Shown here: piece by piece, positions 10,501-22,500 of the stretch | Position numbering within the stretch: position 1 is the first letter of the stretch | Layout: every line of letters begins with the position of its first letter | From: Apostichopus japonicus | Taxonomy: Eukaryota; Echinodermata; Holothuroidea; Aspidochirotida; Stichopodidae | Direction: 5' to 3' | Assembly: GCF_037975245.1 (NCBI RefSeq) | Contig: NC_092571.1 | Coordinates: 11,293,917-11,357,916 of the forward strand | Length of the DNA stretch: 64,000 nucleotides | Position numbers and translations under genes: made by a program | Notes under the pieces: generated by a model | The model's database searches: none | What the model was told of the DNA's origin: nothing | The model's input: only the letters and a program-made list of their open reading frames with translations

Positions 10501-13079
10501 CAGTGTTTACCTCAAATATTCGGCTTATGGTGTTGTTCCGTCAGTGGAGACCGATGAGCAATTAAGTCTCGACAAAAGCAGTGACTTAGTCATCTCACAA
10601 GTTGGATTACATAACGACGGGCTGTATGCATGTGTCCAAAGCACGGGAAACACCACAAAATCATTTCTGCAGCGTGTTGAAGTAATAGGTGGGTAACGTA
10701 TTTGTGTTGTGTACTGTTTCCGCTATTTATCATCTGCACCATTTTCCAAATTGTTCAAACATTTCAAAAATTAGAATCTATCAAGAAAAATATAAATTAC
10801 ATTTCTTTAATCTTCATACATTAGTGGGTGTCTAGCAGAGTTACAGAATAATCTTTAGTCTTTGTAGGACGAGAGAATGCTTTATCACGGACATCGATAC
10901 CATACAAGGCAGATAATGTTTTAATCGAATGGTTGTTTCTCAGTATGCTGGCTAATTAGAGGATAACAGTTTGCTTATTATTTTTGAAGATATTTCATTT
11001 TCAATGTATGTTTTTAACCAAAGTATAAAATCCATTAACATCAAACCAGATACGAACATGTTCTATGTCTATTATGATTTGTTTGTTTAGAGTATATGGT
11101 GTGATTCGTTGAGATACAAACCTGTTTAATGGTGTAGCAACCTGTTTCCAAATAGATATGGCCAGATAGATATTGTTGGCTTTAAGTTGCTTATCCACCA
11201 TGCATTGTCATTCTTTGGCTAGATGATATGCTGTAAATGAAGTTTTGGTGCAGACTTGTACTTGATTCGGCATTGTGATAACATGTAGCATGGTTCATCG
11301 TATATATTTCTTTTTGTTTGATTTACAGTTCAACCCACACCACCAAAAGTCTTGGTTGAAGGTTGCAACCTTTTTGAACCATGTAGTTTCCATATTTCCG
11401 AAACAAAAGGCATTACATGTAAAGTGAATGGAGTTCATCCTGAGGTGGAACTCAAGATAATAGTCATGTCAACTAATCTTGCTGTCATTAACACAAAGGT
11501 ATCAACCTACGAAGACAAGGGGCTGTTTTACACTAGCATTCATGGAGACGTGATTTTGGTTGATGCTAGCTGTCAAGTTAACGGAACTATCAATTGTCAA
11601 GCTGTGGGACCGGCTGCCAACGTCTTCAAATCAGATGCTTATATCTCAATATCATCTCGTAAGTATATTGTTGTTCTATACACGTTATTTCGTTGTAACA
11701 ATACTATTTACCAGAAATCCAAAATGTTGCCACCATTTATGTCAATTGTTTGAAGATATTTGGATATGAACCTTCAAGTCTAATATCGACTTTGTCTTGT
11801 CTTTTGGTACAACCTGGCCACATGATATTTCCAGAAACTACCCCTGTCTTACCATGGAGTTGTTATAACAACTCCCTGGTCTTACTATCAAAGGCATCCA
11901 CTGTCTCATCTTGAAATCTATGTCACTGCACTGTGTCTATACACAGAGTGCACTGAACTAGAAGTCCGCGATAACCAATGGCATGAAGATGTAAAGTATC
12001 AGGAAAAGTGATACCTTCCAACCAACACAAATTAAACTCAATACAAATATTGCTGAACTTCATTCTCTGTGCTCTATTCGTAAACCTACAAATGGCAGAT
12101 TGTTACAAAGGACTACTAGTCTGACTTCACTACGATGGAAAGAATATAAAACAAGAGGACTAGTATCAAATTAAAAATGAAAAAAAAAACTAGCATTTTA
12201 TCCTTGGCAAAAGTATAAAGGAATATACTTAGCCTTTTGGCTAAGATCATGTGTAGTATCTGTTCCCTTCGGGAATGGTGATGCACACCTGACGATGATC
12301 ACACAGTCACAGTCCCGATGCAAGGGGACTGGGGCTGAGAGCGGATCAGTCGTTTGGTAGTTTGGTTTTCGTGCCCATGTTCTTTCCTGGGTGACTTTTT
12401 CTTAAAAAGTATACTGGAAGGTGATGATTTGCCGGTTTGTTTTTGACGTAATCTCTACCGGTATAACTCAATTAGTACATGAACGTGTAACGTCATACTG
12501 AGTATTTATTGCCAAAACCTTGCGTCTAGTCCCGGGAAGATTCTCCCAGGCGCCCTACATGGGGATCGATTTCAAGGAGACCCTTCACACCCTTTACTTT
12601 ATTACATCCTGGATGCACGACTGGTTGTCATTGGTGATAATTTTTTATTTTTGTTTTGCAGATGAGGTAAAGTGTCCTCAAATTTTGGATGCTCCTTTTC
12701 CTGCTGACAAAGAAGTGCAGAACAGAGTAGGGCTTATTATATGTTTGACGATTGCTGTAACGTTACTTATGGTCTTCATTGGTAAGTTTGCGTTGCTATC
12801 GCAAGTCAAGTCACAAGTCATATATACTTTTGCCGCCAGTTTGTAAGTCAAATATGAAAGCAACTTATAAAGTCATGCTATAAGTATAGGCAAATGAACA
12901 TTTCACTGTCTAAGGCGCAACAAAGTAGGCCTAATTTGTGAAGTAATGTGGCTCCGGTGGATGGCTTGCATCAGTGTAGTTCAGCTGCATTGATATCTAG
13001 CAAAAGAAATCATCATGCAAGTGGATTGGACAACAATTGAAATTTATTTTAAACAGACACTTACAAATATGCAACTATG

Positions 13080-13134
<55 letters not shown>

Positions 13135-14857
13135 TACAAAGTATTCAGAATACATTGACTGCCCACAGCCACTAACTATTATACGTCCTGTGGTCGGGGA
13201 GACGGGAACAGTTTTGTTGGGAGGGTGGGGAGGGGCGGTTTGCGTTTTGACTGAAGAGAAACTTGAGAAACTGGTAGGTGCTTAGATGCAAGCTTGGTGC
13301 TATTTGTTGTGCATTTTTTTAAATGTCCACGGTTGTACTGTACAATTAAGCTACATGTATGACATGATTTTTTGTAATATCCTGACGGTGGGAGGGGACC
13401 AGGGGCACGGGAGTATGCCCTTGATGTTTTAGACCTCCCCTTGTGTGAACATGTATTGTTGATATTGATACAAAATTAACCAATATTGCAGATCACAGAA
13501 ACTAGTCAATTAAAAACCAAAACAATTCTGCTTACGAAGTATTGTATACTTACAAAGTGGGCAGTTTGTTTAATAATTATGGTACAACTGCACAATATCA
13601 TTTACTGGGAGCACAGGTGGTGGTGTGAAGTTACCGGAAGCTGCAGTATTGTTAGAGAAAAATATATATGCAAACACATATAGAAGGAGGATTTAATATT
13701 ACGTTCTTAGTGTTTATCTAAGAGTTCTAGAGGGGGTTCAGGGGGAAGGCCCGGACGATGTAACTTGTTAAAAATATTTCTTGCTGTTTTGTAGCGAGTT
13801 TATAGCACAAATACAGATGTTGGATAGAGGAATTCGATTTCTCTGGAATGTATTGCAAATTGGAATGTATAGGGTGAAGCACCATGCTTCTTTTGCACTT
13901 TGGTAATATTCTTTCTTCACTACTAATTAATCAGCTAATTACGCCTCCGAATGTACCATTTTGGCGTCTAAAGTTGTATAATTTACACTTCTGCTGGCCA
14001 AAGGCCTTCGACAACCTTTTTCATCTCCACGTATAATTTGCATTGGGGGTAGAACTAAACAACGGATGATTGTCACCTGGTGATTTTTTTTTTTTTTTTT
14101 AGTTTTTTAAAGTTCCTTTAAAATATGTTGCCAATTAAGTGAATGATTAAGATGTTTGTCGAGTTGTCAAGCTATATGCAACGAACCAACTCAGCAATTT
14201 GTCAAACTTTGTCAGAATGTCTTGTTTGCCCAATTAAAACTTGTCAATTTTTCTTTCTTTCATTATAGCGCTCATAGTCATCAGGAAATATTTTGCAAAG
14301 TCGAACTGTCGTAGACATGTAAGTATATATGTCCTTGTGTCTTTCAATAAACACATTGTCCATAAAGATTGCTACGGCTTCATTGCATTTTTCTACACAT
14401 AGTTCTGGGAATTTCAACAGAAGTCGATATTAATTGGCCATGTATTAGCGTTTAGTGCATTTATAACACAATTGTAGGCATCCCTGACAACCCCTTCCTC
14501 CTCATGAGATGAGAAATTGACATGTCTTCATTCAGTTTAATTCCAATGTGTGTTTTTCATTAATCAATCAATTAAATGTCAAAATTTTGTAAGAATATTT
14601 GCCACTTTGACTAGGAGAATACTTCCAAATTGAGTTTGAGGACAGAACTCTGTTACTGTAGATATAAACAATTATCATTGAGCATATGGAAAGTAATGGA
14701 ATAGAGAAGGGTGGTAGAAAGGTGAATGATATTGAACTTACATCGTACGAAAAACTCTTTGTAATGATCTCTTAGTAAATTCAAAATCATTCGTGTTTCC
14801 TTTCAGATGCAAGCGGTACCAGTGGTACCGACAGGCACGTCTACATCAGCGACCTAA
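7579..14857 (+). CDS. Single-pass membrane receptor with four Ig-like domains
   Basis: Coding parts: 7601-7646, 9147-9446, 10017-10688, 11329-11658, 12662-12781, 14269-14318, 14807-14857. Every junction has AG/GT sites, the phases match (1,1,1,1,1,1,0) and the sum is 523 codons including TAA. Exon 1 gives a short hydrophobic leader (MMPLVGLCCGATG). If the frame continues upstream (AIIMMPLVGL), a further 5' exon may hold the true start. Domain 1 (exon 2) has IIRC and FFW, but the usual second cysteine position reads VLHF. Domains 2 and 3 share exon 3: ISC...SWF...LLVC, then IEC...VLW...DGLYACV, the classic Ig pattern. Domain 4 is exon 4. Exon 5 carries the membrane segment (VGLIICLTIAVTLLMVFIG). 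The tail is only about 30 residues, basic then Pro/Thr/Ser-rich, with no ITAM or ITIM tyrosine motif. A cell-surface recognition or adhesion role is inferred; no orthologue was recognised. Confidence 0.85.
7706..7781. repeat. Short tandem ATGCATATAAGC repeats
   Basis: About five copies of a 12-16 bp motif, TATGCATATAAGC with variants, in the first intron of the Ig receptor gene. Confidence 0.8.
12229..12418 (+). mobile_element. U2-snRNA-headed SINE candidate
   Basis: Bases 12231-12265 match the 5' part of spliceosomal U2 snRNA almost exactly: GCCTTTTGGCTAAGATCA, then GTGTAGTATCTGTTC, including the GUAGUA branch-point-pairing element. Beyond that point U2 similarity stops: no Sm site and no stem-loops III-IV. 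The following body (about 12290-12411) recurs on the minus strand at 62241-62360 with shared blocks GATGCAAGG, GGACTGGGG, GGTAGTTTGGTTTTCG and GACTTTTTCTTAAAAAGTA. A snRNA head on a repeated body is the layout of the SINEU class known from crocodilians. It lies in an intron of the Ig receptor gene. Confidence 0.6.
13082..13131. repeat. (TA)n microsatellite
   Basis: An uninterrupted TA run of about 50 bases in the intron after the transmembrane exon of the Ig receptor. Confidence 0.95.
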
Positions 14858-16160
14858 ATTATAATAATTAACCATTATAGTTACCAGCTCGTTAGTTGGT
14901 CTTATCCTTTTTCTATTCGTTTTATTTGATTACTTAATTATTCATTGCCTTTGTAAGACCTGCCCACTTTCAAAACACAAATCCGTATTTTCCACACTTT
15001 AAAACTGTATTTTTCACCCCAAAATTGTATTTTGTTCAAAATAAGGCTAACAACTACTTTATAAACTGTTAATCACTCAGATAAGAAAAGGGGAAATGAG
15101 AAAAAATGGCCAATTGTGTTTGTATTAATTTTCACTTTGCAAAATAGGTTAATATGCACAGGTATAGAGAACTTAGTAGGCATGAACCATGTGCTTCTCT
15201 AACTGCTGCTGATTCAGTGCAGTTATTGTCGCTTTTTTGCACTTCTCTTTAAGTGATTGACTTACAGCCTATATTCTATGCAAAATTTGGTAAATTTTCA
15301 CAATGTAAGTGTGTATCATTACTCGTCAAATGTGTTAGATTTACTCATCACCAAACTATACACGTTATGCGAGTTTTTATACTCACTTCTGGCTAAATGT
15401 AGTTGATTAGGACACGACATATATTAGCGAAGTAAAGAGAGGGTATTACGTTTATCACTTTATTCTACATCAGTTGCAAACCAAATCAGGAACAAACAAA
15501 ACAAATATCAAACAACCTTTTTGCGGTATATGAGATTTTTACTGTGAGATGGAGATGGAGAGAAATAACAAACATGTTTGTTGGCCTGAAAAACTTGCAA
15601 TACATGATGCAATGGCTGATACTTACCAGACGATAAGAACGTTATAAAATACAGAGCAAACGGTTTTCCTAAGTGACTGCTAAGTAAGGATAACTGATTG
15701 TAATTCCCATATACACACCATCAGAAGTCGCATTTGCCATATATATACATATTTGAGCCTTGATTATAATATATATAGTATATTACACCATGGAGCTAAA
15801 ACAGACCCATGATGACACAAACTCATGCACACATAACGTATCAAAGTCAAAATGTTATTTTGAAAAGTGCATTTTTAACAAGGTTTTTTTTTTATGAATA
15901 ACAACAAGGCATCTTAGTATAAAATAAAACACAGAAAGCAAAAAAAAAAATCAACACTACTGATAAAACCATTTCTCAGTAAAATAATAAAGAAAATAAA
16001 TAAACTTCTCTAAATCTGAATAGAAGTTTCTGTTAACTAACCTAACAGAATTCCTATTATCAGCCAGGTAGATTTGGGATGTTTATAAGGTAGATCAAAT
16101 TTCGTTCTTTGTCTTGTAAGTACTGCTACTAGAATAACTCGTCTTCATTCAAAAGGCCTC
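14858..16160. other. Intergenic, no gene seen
   Basis: This is the 3' flank of the Ig receptor and the space before the minus-strand exon remnants. It is AT-rich with A/T homopolymers. AATAAAGAAAATAAATAAA near 15985-16003 could be a poly(A) signal cluster, though it is far from the stop codon. Confidence 0.5.
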
Positions 16161-16167
16161 CATAATG

Positions 16168-17420
16168 TCAAATCAATCCAAAAATTTTTACAAGAAAAAA
16201 GCATGACACAAATAACATGTCATATGCAAACCAAATGTGTCTGTTTAAAAAACAACAAAGAGTAATCGCTTCCGCTAAAAAAAAAGATGCATCAAACAAT
16301 GCATCAAACACAAGAATGGAGCACATACTGAAAGATGAAGGCCTTTGGCTTAGAGGATTTCCTTCTTTTATGAGATCATATAATAACTTAAGAATGTCCC
16401 ACTTATTTTGAAGATAAGAGTCTGCATCATGATATGCTGCCTTGACCACAAATATATCATGATATCACTGTAAAGTGTCTGTGATTATATAATCACTCTG
16501 CAATGGTCGCCTGTCTACACATTAGCCAGCACTGCTCATTGCATAGACACTGATAAAATGCTTCATCGAGTCTACAGCATAGTTCTAGAAAGTTTTATGT
16601 GGAGGTATAACGTGTAAGCAGGTTATAGTTGGTGCCAATACAGCAGAGCGTTTAGTTAGTGCGTTATCCTTGCCAAAATATTTCTCATTTTCTGTATAGA
16701 TTAAAAATTTGGTATTTGAGAAGTACAGTTTGATGAAAACATAGCAGTCTTTACCGTAAGACTCTTACTGTAAGGAATTCACATGTCAATGGCTGATGAT
16801 TCAAAAGGGAAAGGAAGCAAGTTGTTCCACCTCAATGAACTATTAGTAACCAATCATAAAACATGGCCCAACATCTCAGGAATATTCACATTAAAGTATC
16901 ATCATTTTAGGTTCTCAAAACATTTCCAAAATGAGAAAGGTAGGTTGATATGACATGATTACCAGCTTTTTTGAAAAGGGTAAAATAAGAAATTTCTTAT
17001 GTCAAGTCAAATGACCTTCAATAATTCCTGACATAAATGAAAGGGATTGGCTAACTTATCAAATTGAGTTGCATCCCATGGTCTAGCAGATATCTTGTAA
17101 ATGTCCTTTAATATTGTCCCAAACGTAAACATGGCCTGTAAATACCAGGATGTATTTTCTTCATACTCAAAAGTGTAAAATTAGCCTACCACTTGTGCAC
17201 AACACAAATGGTTACTGCAAGTTTTACATGCAGCTTGGATCATGAAAGTGTTGGGACATAAGCACTGAATGATATCTTAAACTAACTTTTAGAAAACTTC
17301 TGGAGGTATATAACTTAGATATCATAATGCTTACCAGTGGGAAGTCTCTTGGGTTTCATCAAAACGTTTCTTAAACCTGATAATTTCCCCTAGATACATG
17401 GTCTCCCTCAGGATTGTGGT
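16168..17420 (-). pseudogene. Further minus-strand exon-like blocks, phases inconsistent
   Basis: Block 17420-17335 (after TTACAG, before GTAAGC) is open as TTILRETMYLGEI...ETQETSH. A block from 17135 down to about 17010 (after TTTACAG) is open as MFTFGTILKDIYK...FHLCQELLKVI and then stops. The segment 16435-16170 is open as AAYHDADSYLQNKW.... Each looks coding on its own, but the phases do not join with one another or with the SAMD3-like blocks upstream. They may be the decayed 3' part of that gene or a separate gene. No family was recognised. Confidence 0.3.
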
Positions 17421-17481
17421 CTGTAAGTTTCAACCCTGCAGCTAAGAACAGCTACCTAGGGCAATGGATATTAATGCTTAC

Positions 17482-19067
17482 CAGAATATTCAACATTAGC
17501 GTTGCTGGTTATGGCATGAACTCTGTTGATGATCTCGGTTAACTCATCTGTGTATTTCTGTCTCAAAATACCATCTGCTAGCTTTGTGAGGTTGGTAATC
17601 ATGGTTTCAATGTCAAGTCATGTGATCCTCTTGGATTCTTTTGATATCTGTAACAAATTGTGTAAAATTATGATGTTCAAACAGCACACTAAAGAAACAA
17701 GTCAATGCAGGAAATCAATTTGAGAAACAAACCACGATGTAATTTGTTAGTTTCAGTTATACAATGTGAGTAAAATTTATCTCTTGACCTCAAATGCTAA
17801 TCTACATTTGCACCAAATTCACCAGTAAGCTTGTATAAATCTCCATGAGAGTCTACATCACAAGTTTAAAGCTTGAAAGGTCAGTCAAGCTGTACATTTT
17901 GAGTTGAGAGAATCACACAATCAACAACATACTTATGTAGGTAATTACCTTTGCCTTTTTTAAGGAGTCAAAAGAAAAGGATCAATTTCACAACTTTTGG
18001 ACTCCACTGCAAAGGAAAAGCAAAACACTGAGAAATAGTCTGCAGCACCTTCATCAGCTACTTACCTCAGCTGATGTAAACAGAGCAGGGTTATTGGTCT
18101 TTATGTTGGCAATGAGCATCTTGTCTTCTAAAAATAGGTGAACTATTTTCACACAGTCCTGATGCTTCTTCTTCATTTCTTGCACAATCCATCTGTGTGA
18201 TACATTAATATTTAAGCACTTTGATGTTAATCCCTATATCAATTCACAATGTGTGATATGCATCCTGACATGCTTTAATAGGGAAGGGAGTGGGAATTTT
18301 TAACAGCAGTGGAAAATGGCGGATCACTTGGTAACACAGACGATTGAATTAATGTACTCATAAGACAATGATTATCATGTTTAACATGGTGATTTTACTT
18401 ATGTGTTTTGATTAACAGAGCATTAGTTAACACAAAATTTGGAAGAACTTATTAGTGATAAAAGGAAGAAATTCCTGGACATTAACAGATGGCAGCTCAA
18501 ACTTTAGGGGACCTGAGAAAATAAGACAATGATCATGCACATACAAGAACGGGACTAAGTAGAAATGAAAAGCGTGTTTCCTAATTGCGATATTTAATAC
18601 TCTTATTTTATTCTAACATGATCCCCTCAAAGTATAACTGCGAATCTTTTGAAAGTACAGAACCCCAGATAAGTAGCCTAGTTTTTTTTATATTCAAATT
18701 TAGAAGCAAGACTAGTGAACTTTACACAAGCTAGTACAGGTACATTTTTGAAACTGAAAGCAATTCTAAAATCTTCTGTTGGAAGTGTACCTCTCTGTTA
18801 ACATTTCCAAATGATTAAACATGAAATATTGGAGTGTTTCTGCAACTATATTAAAGACAATGGTATGATTGTGTATTTAAGAAATGATGAATCAAATCTT
18901 ACTTTTCATGCATCTCCATGCTCTTCCATCCTCCCTAATGGGTATGTTACTTGGACATGCAACTGCATGGCCTCCAGGTGATCTTTGCACTTTTTTTCTT
19001 GATGGTGGATTAGGTATATGTCTCCTTTCGTTTCTGAATTTATCTGCAAGCTTTGTTTTCCAGTAGT
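17482..19067 (-). pseudogene. SAMD3-like gene remnant with in-frame TGA
   Basis: Three exon-like blocks in minus-strand order: 19067-18903, 18192-18066, 17647-17482, all with AG/GT borders. Block 1 reads YWKTKLADKFRN...PIREDGRAW. Block 2 reads WIVQEMKKKHQDC...NNPALFTSAE (42 codons, phase 0 at its end). Block 3 continues SKESKRIT, then a TGA (17620-17618), then LDIETMITNLTKLADGI in the same frame. The series EMKK..., PALF...., KRIT, LxxR resembles the C-terminal half of 'sterile alpha motif domain-containing protein 3-like' genes, which are multi-copy in fish and invertebrates; this rests on memory of the family, not on a search. Blocks 1 and 2 do not join in phase, so an exon is missing or the gene is broken. 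TGA could come from CGA by CpG decay. Confidence 0.5.
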
Positions 19068-19161
19068 CTTATTACAGAGAAGAAAATCAACTCTAGTTTA
19101 AAGTGACAATCTGAAAATGCATTCTCAATCGGCTCCACAGGGTTCAATTTTCTTGGATATT

Positions 19162-19224
19162 TTCATATTTTTCATATTCATATTCATATTCATATTCATA
19201 TTCATATTCATATTCATATTTTTC
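19162..19224. repeat. (TTCATA)n hexamer microsatellite
   Basis: About nine ATATTC/TTCATA hexamers in a row. Confidence 0.9.
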
Positions 19225-19541
19225 ATAATTTTCAAAATTTTCATAATTAATTTGATAATATGCTTGATGCAACATTTAATAAATATAGTGAGAAGAACCA
19301 ATTAAAACTCCTTTCTGATTTTTATGGTAAACCAGGTTCGTTTATGAAGCTTCTCTCTCTCTATTGTAATCATAATCTCTTTTATTCAGCAAGTTTGGAG
19401 GCCACCGCAATATCAAAGACCCAACATCTGTATTATCCACGAGTCTATATCGTTTGTCCGACATCCACACGCGTAATGTATAGTGATACGTTAGGAGATG
19501 AAATCTAAGAAATTCATGCCGAGATAGACAACCCCTGTCTA

Positions 19542-22500
19542 CTATACATGATGTGCCTCCCTTACCTTTTTCCTCTTTCTTCTGGCAAGACGTCTCGATC
19601 TTTTTTTATTAGTAGCGTCCTCTCTTTGTTTGCCAAACTGCCTTTCTATGCTTTGATTGGCTTCTATTGTGACGTCTGTGTTCTCTTTCTTGCTTTGATT
19701 GTCTGTTACATTGGTATCTTTGGGTTCAAAGATGTTCAGTGCTTTCTTAATTTCGTCTTCGATCTTATTGCACAATCGTTCTTCCTCGGTAGTGCACTTC
19801 AACTCAGTTTCGATGTCAACCTCTTCGTGAGAAGTCGTTTCAACCTCGGTGATAAACTTCAACTCAGTTTCGGTGTCAGCCACTTCGTTGGTAGTCGTTT
19901 CAACATTGGTGGGGGATTTTAACTTAGTTTCGATGTCAACCTCTTCGTGAGCAGTCGTTTGAACCTCGGTGATAAACTTCAACTCAGTTTCGGTGTCAAC
20001 CACTTCGTTGGTAGTCGTTTCAACGTCGGTAGTGCACTTCAACTCGGTTTCGATGTCAACCACTTCGTTGGTAGTCATTTCAACCTCGGATGTGCACTTC
20101 AACTCAGTTTCGGTGTCAACCACTTCGTTGGTAGTCGTTTCAACCTCGGTAGTGCACTTCAACTCGGTTTCGGTGTCAACCTCTTCGTTGGTAGTCGTTT
20201 CAACCTCGGTTGTAAACTTCAATTCAGTTTCGGTGTCAACGTTTTCGTAGGTAGTCGTTTCAACCTCGGTAGTGCACTTCATCTCGGTTTCGATGTCAAC
20301 CACTTCGTAGGTAGTCGTTTCAACCTCGTTAGTGCACTTCAACTCGTTCTCGGTGTCAACCTTTTCGCTGGTAGTCGTTTCAACCTCGGTAGCACACTTC
20401 AACTCAGTTTCGGTGTCAACCACTTCGTTAGTAGTCGTTTCAACGTCGGTAGTGCACTTCAACTCAGTTTCGGTGTCAACCACTTCGTTAGTAGTCGTTT
20501 CAACCTCGGATGTGCACTTCAGCTCAGTTTCGGTGTCAACCACTTCGTTGGTAGTCGTTTCAACCTCGGTAGTGCACTTCAACTCGGTTTCGATGTCAAC
20601 CACTTCGTAGGTAGTCGTTTCAACCTCGTTAGTGCACTTCAACTCGTTCTCGGTGTCAACCTTTTCGCTGGTAGTCGATTCAACCTCGATAGTGCACTTC
20701 AACTCGGTTTCGGTGTCAACCACTTCGTTGGTGGTCGTTTCAACCTCGGTATTGCACTTCAACTCGGTTTCAATGTCTACAGTTGTTTCGGCTTCCTTTA
20801 AAGACTTTGCTGCCCTCTTTCTTTCCTGGTGAGTAAAACACATTGTCAAAATAAATCCAATAAACTTCTTCTAAAGGCCCACAGCCAACTGCTTACTGAT
20901 ACAACCTATGAACATAAGTTATCCAAAGTAATGTTTCTTGGAATGTTTCATCGACATTTCCTAAAATATACTAAATGTAAACATAATTACTTTGACAATA
21001 TGCTTGATTAAACATTTAGTTAATATAGTGAGAAGAACCAATTTCAACTCCTTTCTGATTATTATGGTAAACAAGGCTCGTTTATGAAGCTTCTCTCTCT
21101 CTATTGTAATCATAATCTCTTTTATTCAGCAAATTTGGAGGCCACAGAAATATCAACGACCCAACATCTGTATTATCTAAGAGTCTATATCGTTTGTCCG
21201 ACATCCACACGCGTAATGCATAGTGATACGTTAGGAAATGAAATCTAAGAAATTCATACCGACATAGACGACCCCTATCTAGTATACAAGATATGCCTTT
21301 CTCACCTTTTGCCTCTTTCTTCTAGCAAGACGTCTCGATCTCTTTTTATTAGTAGCTTCCTCTCTTTGTTCGCCAAACTGCCTTTCTATGCTTTGATTGG
21401 CTGATATTGTGACGTCTGTGTTCTCTTTCTTGCTTTGATTGGCTGTTACATTAGTATCTTTGGATTCAAAGATGTTCAGTGCTTTCTTTATTTCGTCTTC
21501 GATCTTATTGCACAATCGTTCTTCCTCACCGACATTTCCGTCAACTTTCTGTTATCAACATGCATGGAAAACAATTTTACACATCAGCTTACAGTCACTT
21601 ACGTTCAGGATTGACTGGGGTTCTGGCTATCATGTCTTGGCTTCAAATAATTTACAAGCGACTCCTCCCTAGCTCCGCCTATCCCCAGTCTCCCCCTCCT
21701 TCTCTTTCTCTCTACAAACACACCCACACACAGGATGGGCAACCTCTAGGTACCCCAAAACGACAACAATTTTAAAATAAAAGCACAACCGTTTCAAGGA
21801 TCTTACAGACAAACATTGATGCTAGATTACATTTTCTCAATATATTCATTAGATGTTTCATCAAGCATATTGTCAAATTAATTATGCTTACATTTAGTTT
21901 ATTTGGGAAATGTCGATTAAACATTCCAAGGCAATATTACTTTGGATAACTTATGTTTATAGGTTGTATCAGTAAGCAGTTGGCTGTGGGCCTTTAGACG
22001 CAGTTGAATAGATTTATTTTGACAATATGGATGCGTCTGTATTTTGGATGTCTGCATGATGCGGGAGAGTAACGGTCAAGTTGATGGTCTCGAGATGGTC
22101 AGCAAATAGAGCTCTCACCTGTTTATTTCTGAATTTCTTGGTATTATTCAGATTTTTCTTGTAAACCACTGGAACCTGCCACTGGAGTTGTTGCGGTAGT
22201 GCTGGTGTAACTCCTATTCGATATCTCCGAGGTTTGCGTGATTGATTCTGGATCAAGAAAGAACACGAGAAAACGTATATTTCCTAAGGGAAACTAAACC
22301 ACTTGATTTCTACAAAATATTGATATTTTCTACCGATAGGATATTCTTAAAGTATACTACTTGGTCTAGAAGAGTTCATTGCTTGTACCGTTACCATGTA
22401 AGGAGATGTGAAGAATTCTCGCCGTTTTGTTTCCTGATATTTCGTTGTTCTGGCTTTCTGTTGATGACCCATTTTCCTTGTTTCTTTATTTTCCTTGTCC

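Noticed and set aside
12231-12418. Functional U2 snRNA gene
   Set aside because: Only the first 35 nt match. The Sm site and the 3' stem-loops are absent, and the body recurs elsewhere as a repeat.
19800-20760. CRISPR-like regular array
   Set aside because: The 60-bp period has no unique spacers; it is a coding tandem repeat in a eukaryotic gene.
19947-20801. Plus-strand 284-codon frame with FNLGSALQL-type repeats, and similar plus frames at 22714-23322 and 25204-26694
   Set aside because: They are antisense readings of the 60-bp minisatellite. They lack matching splice sites and flanking modules, while the minus frame joins nine exons in phase.
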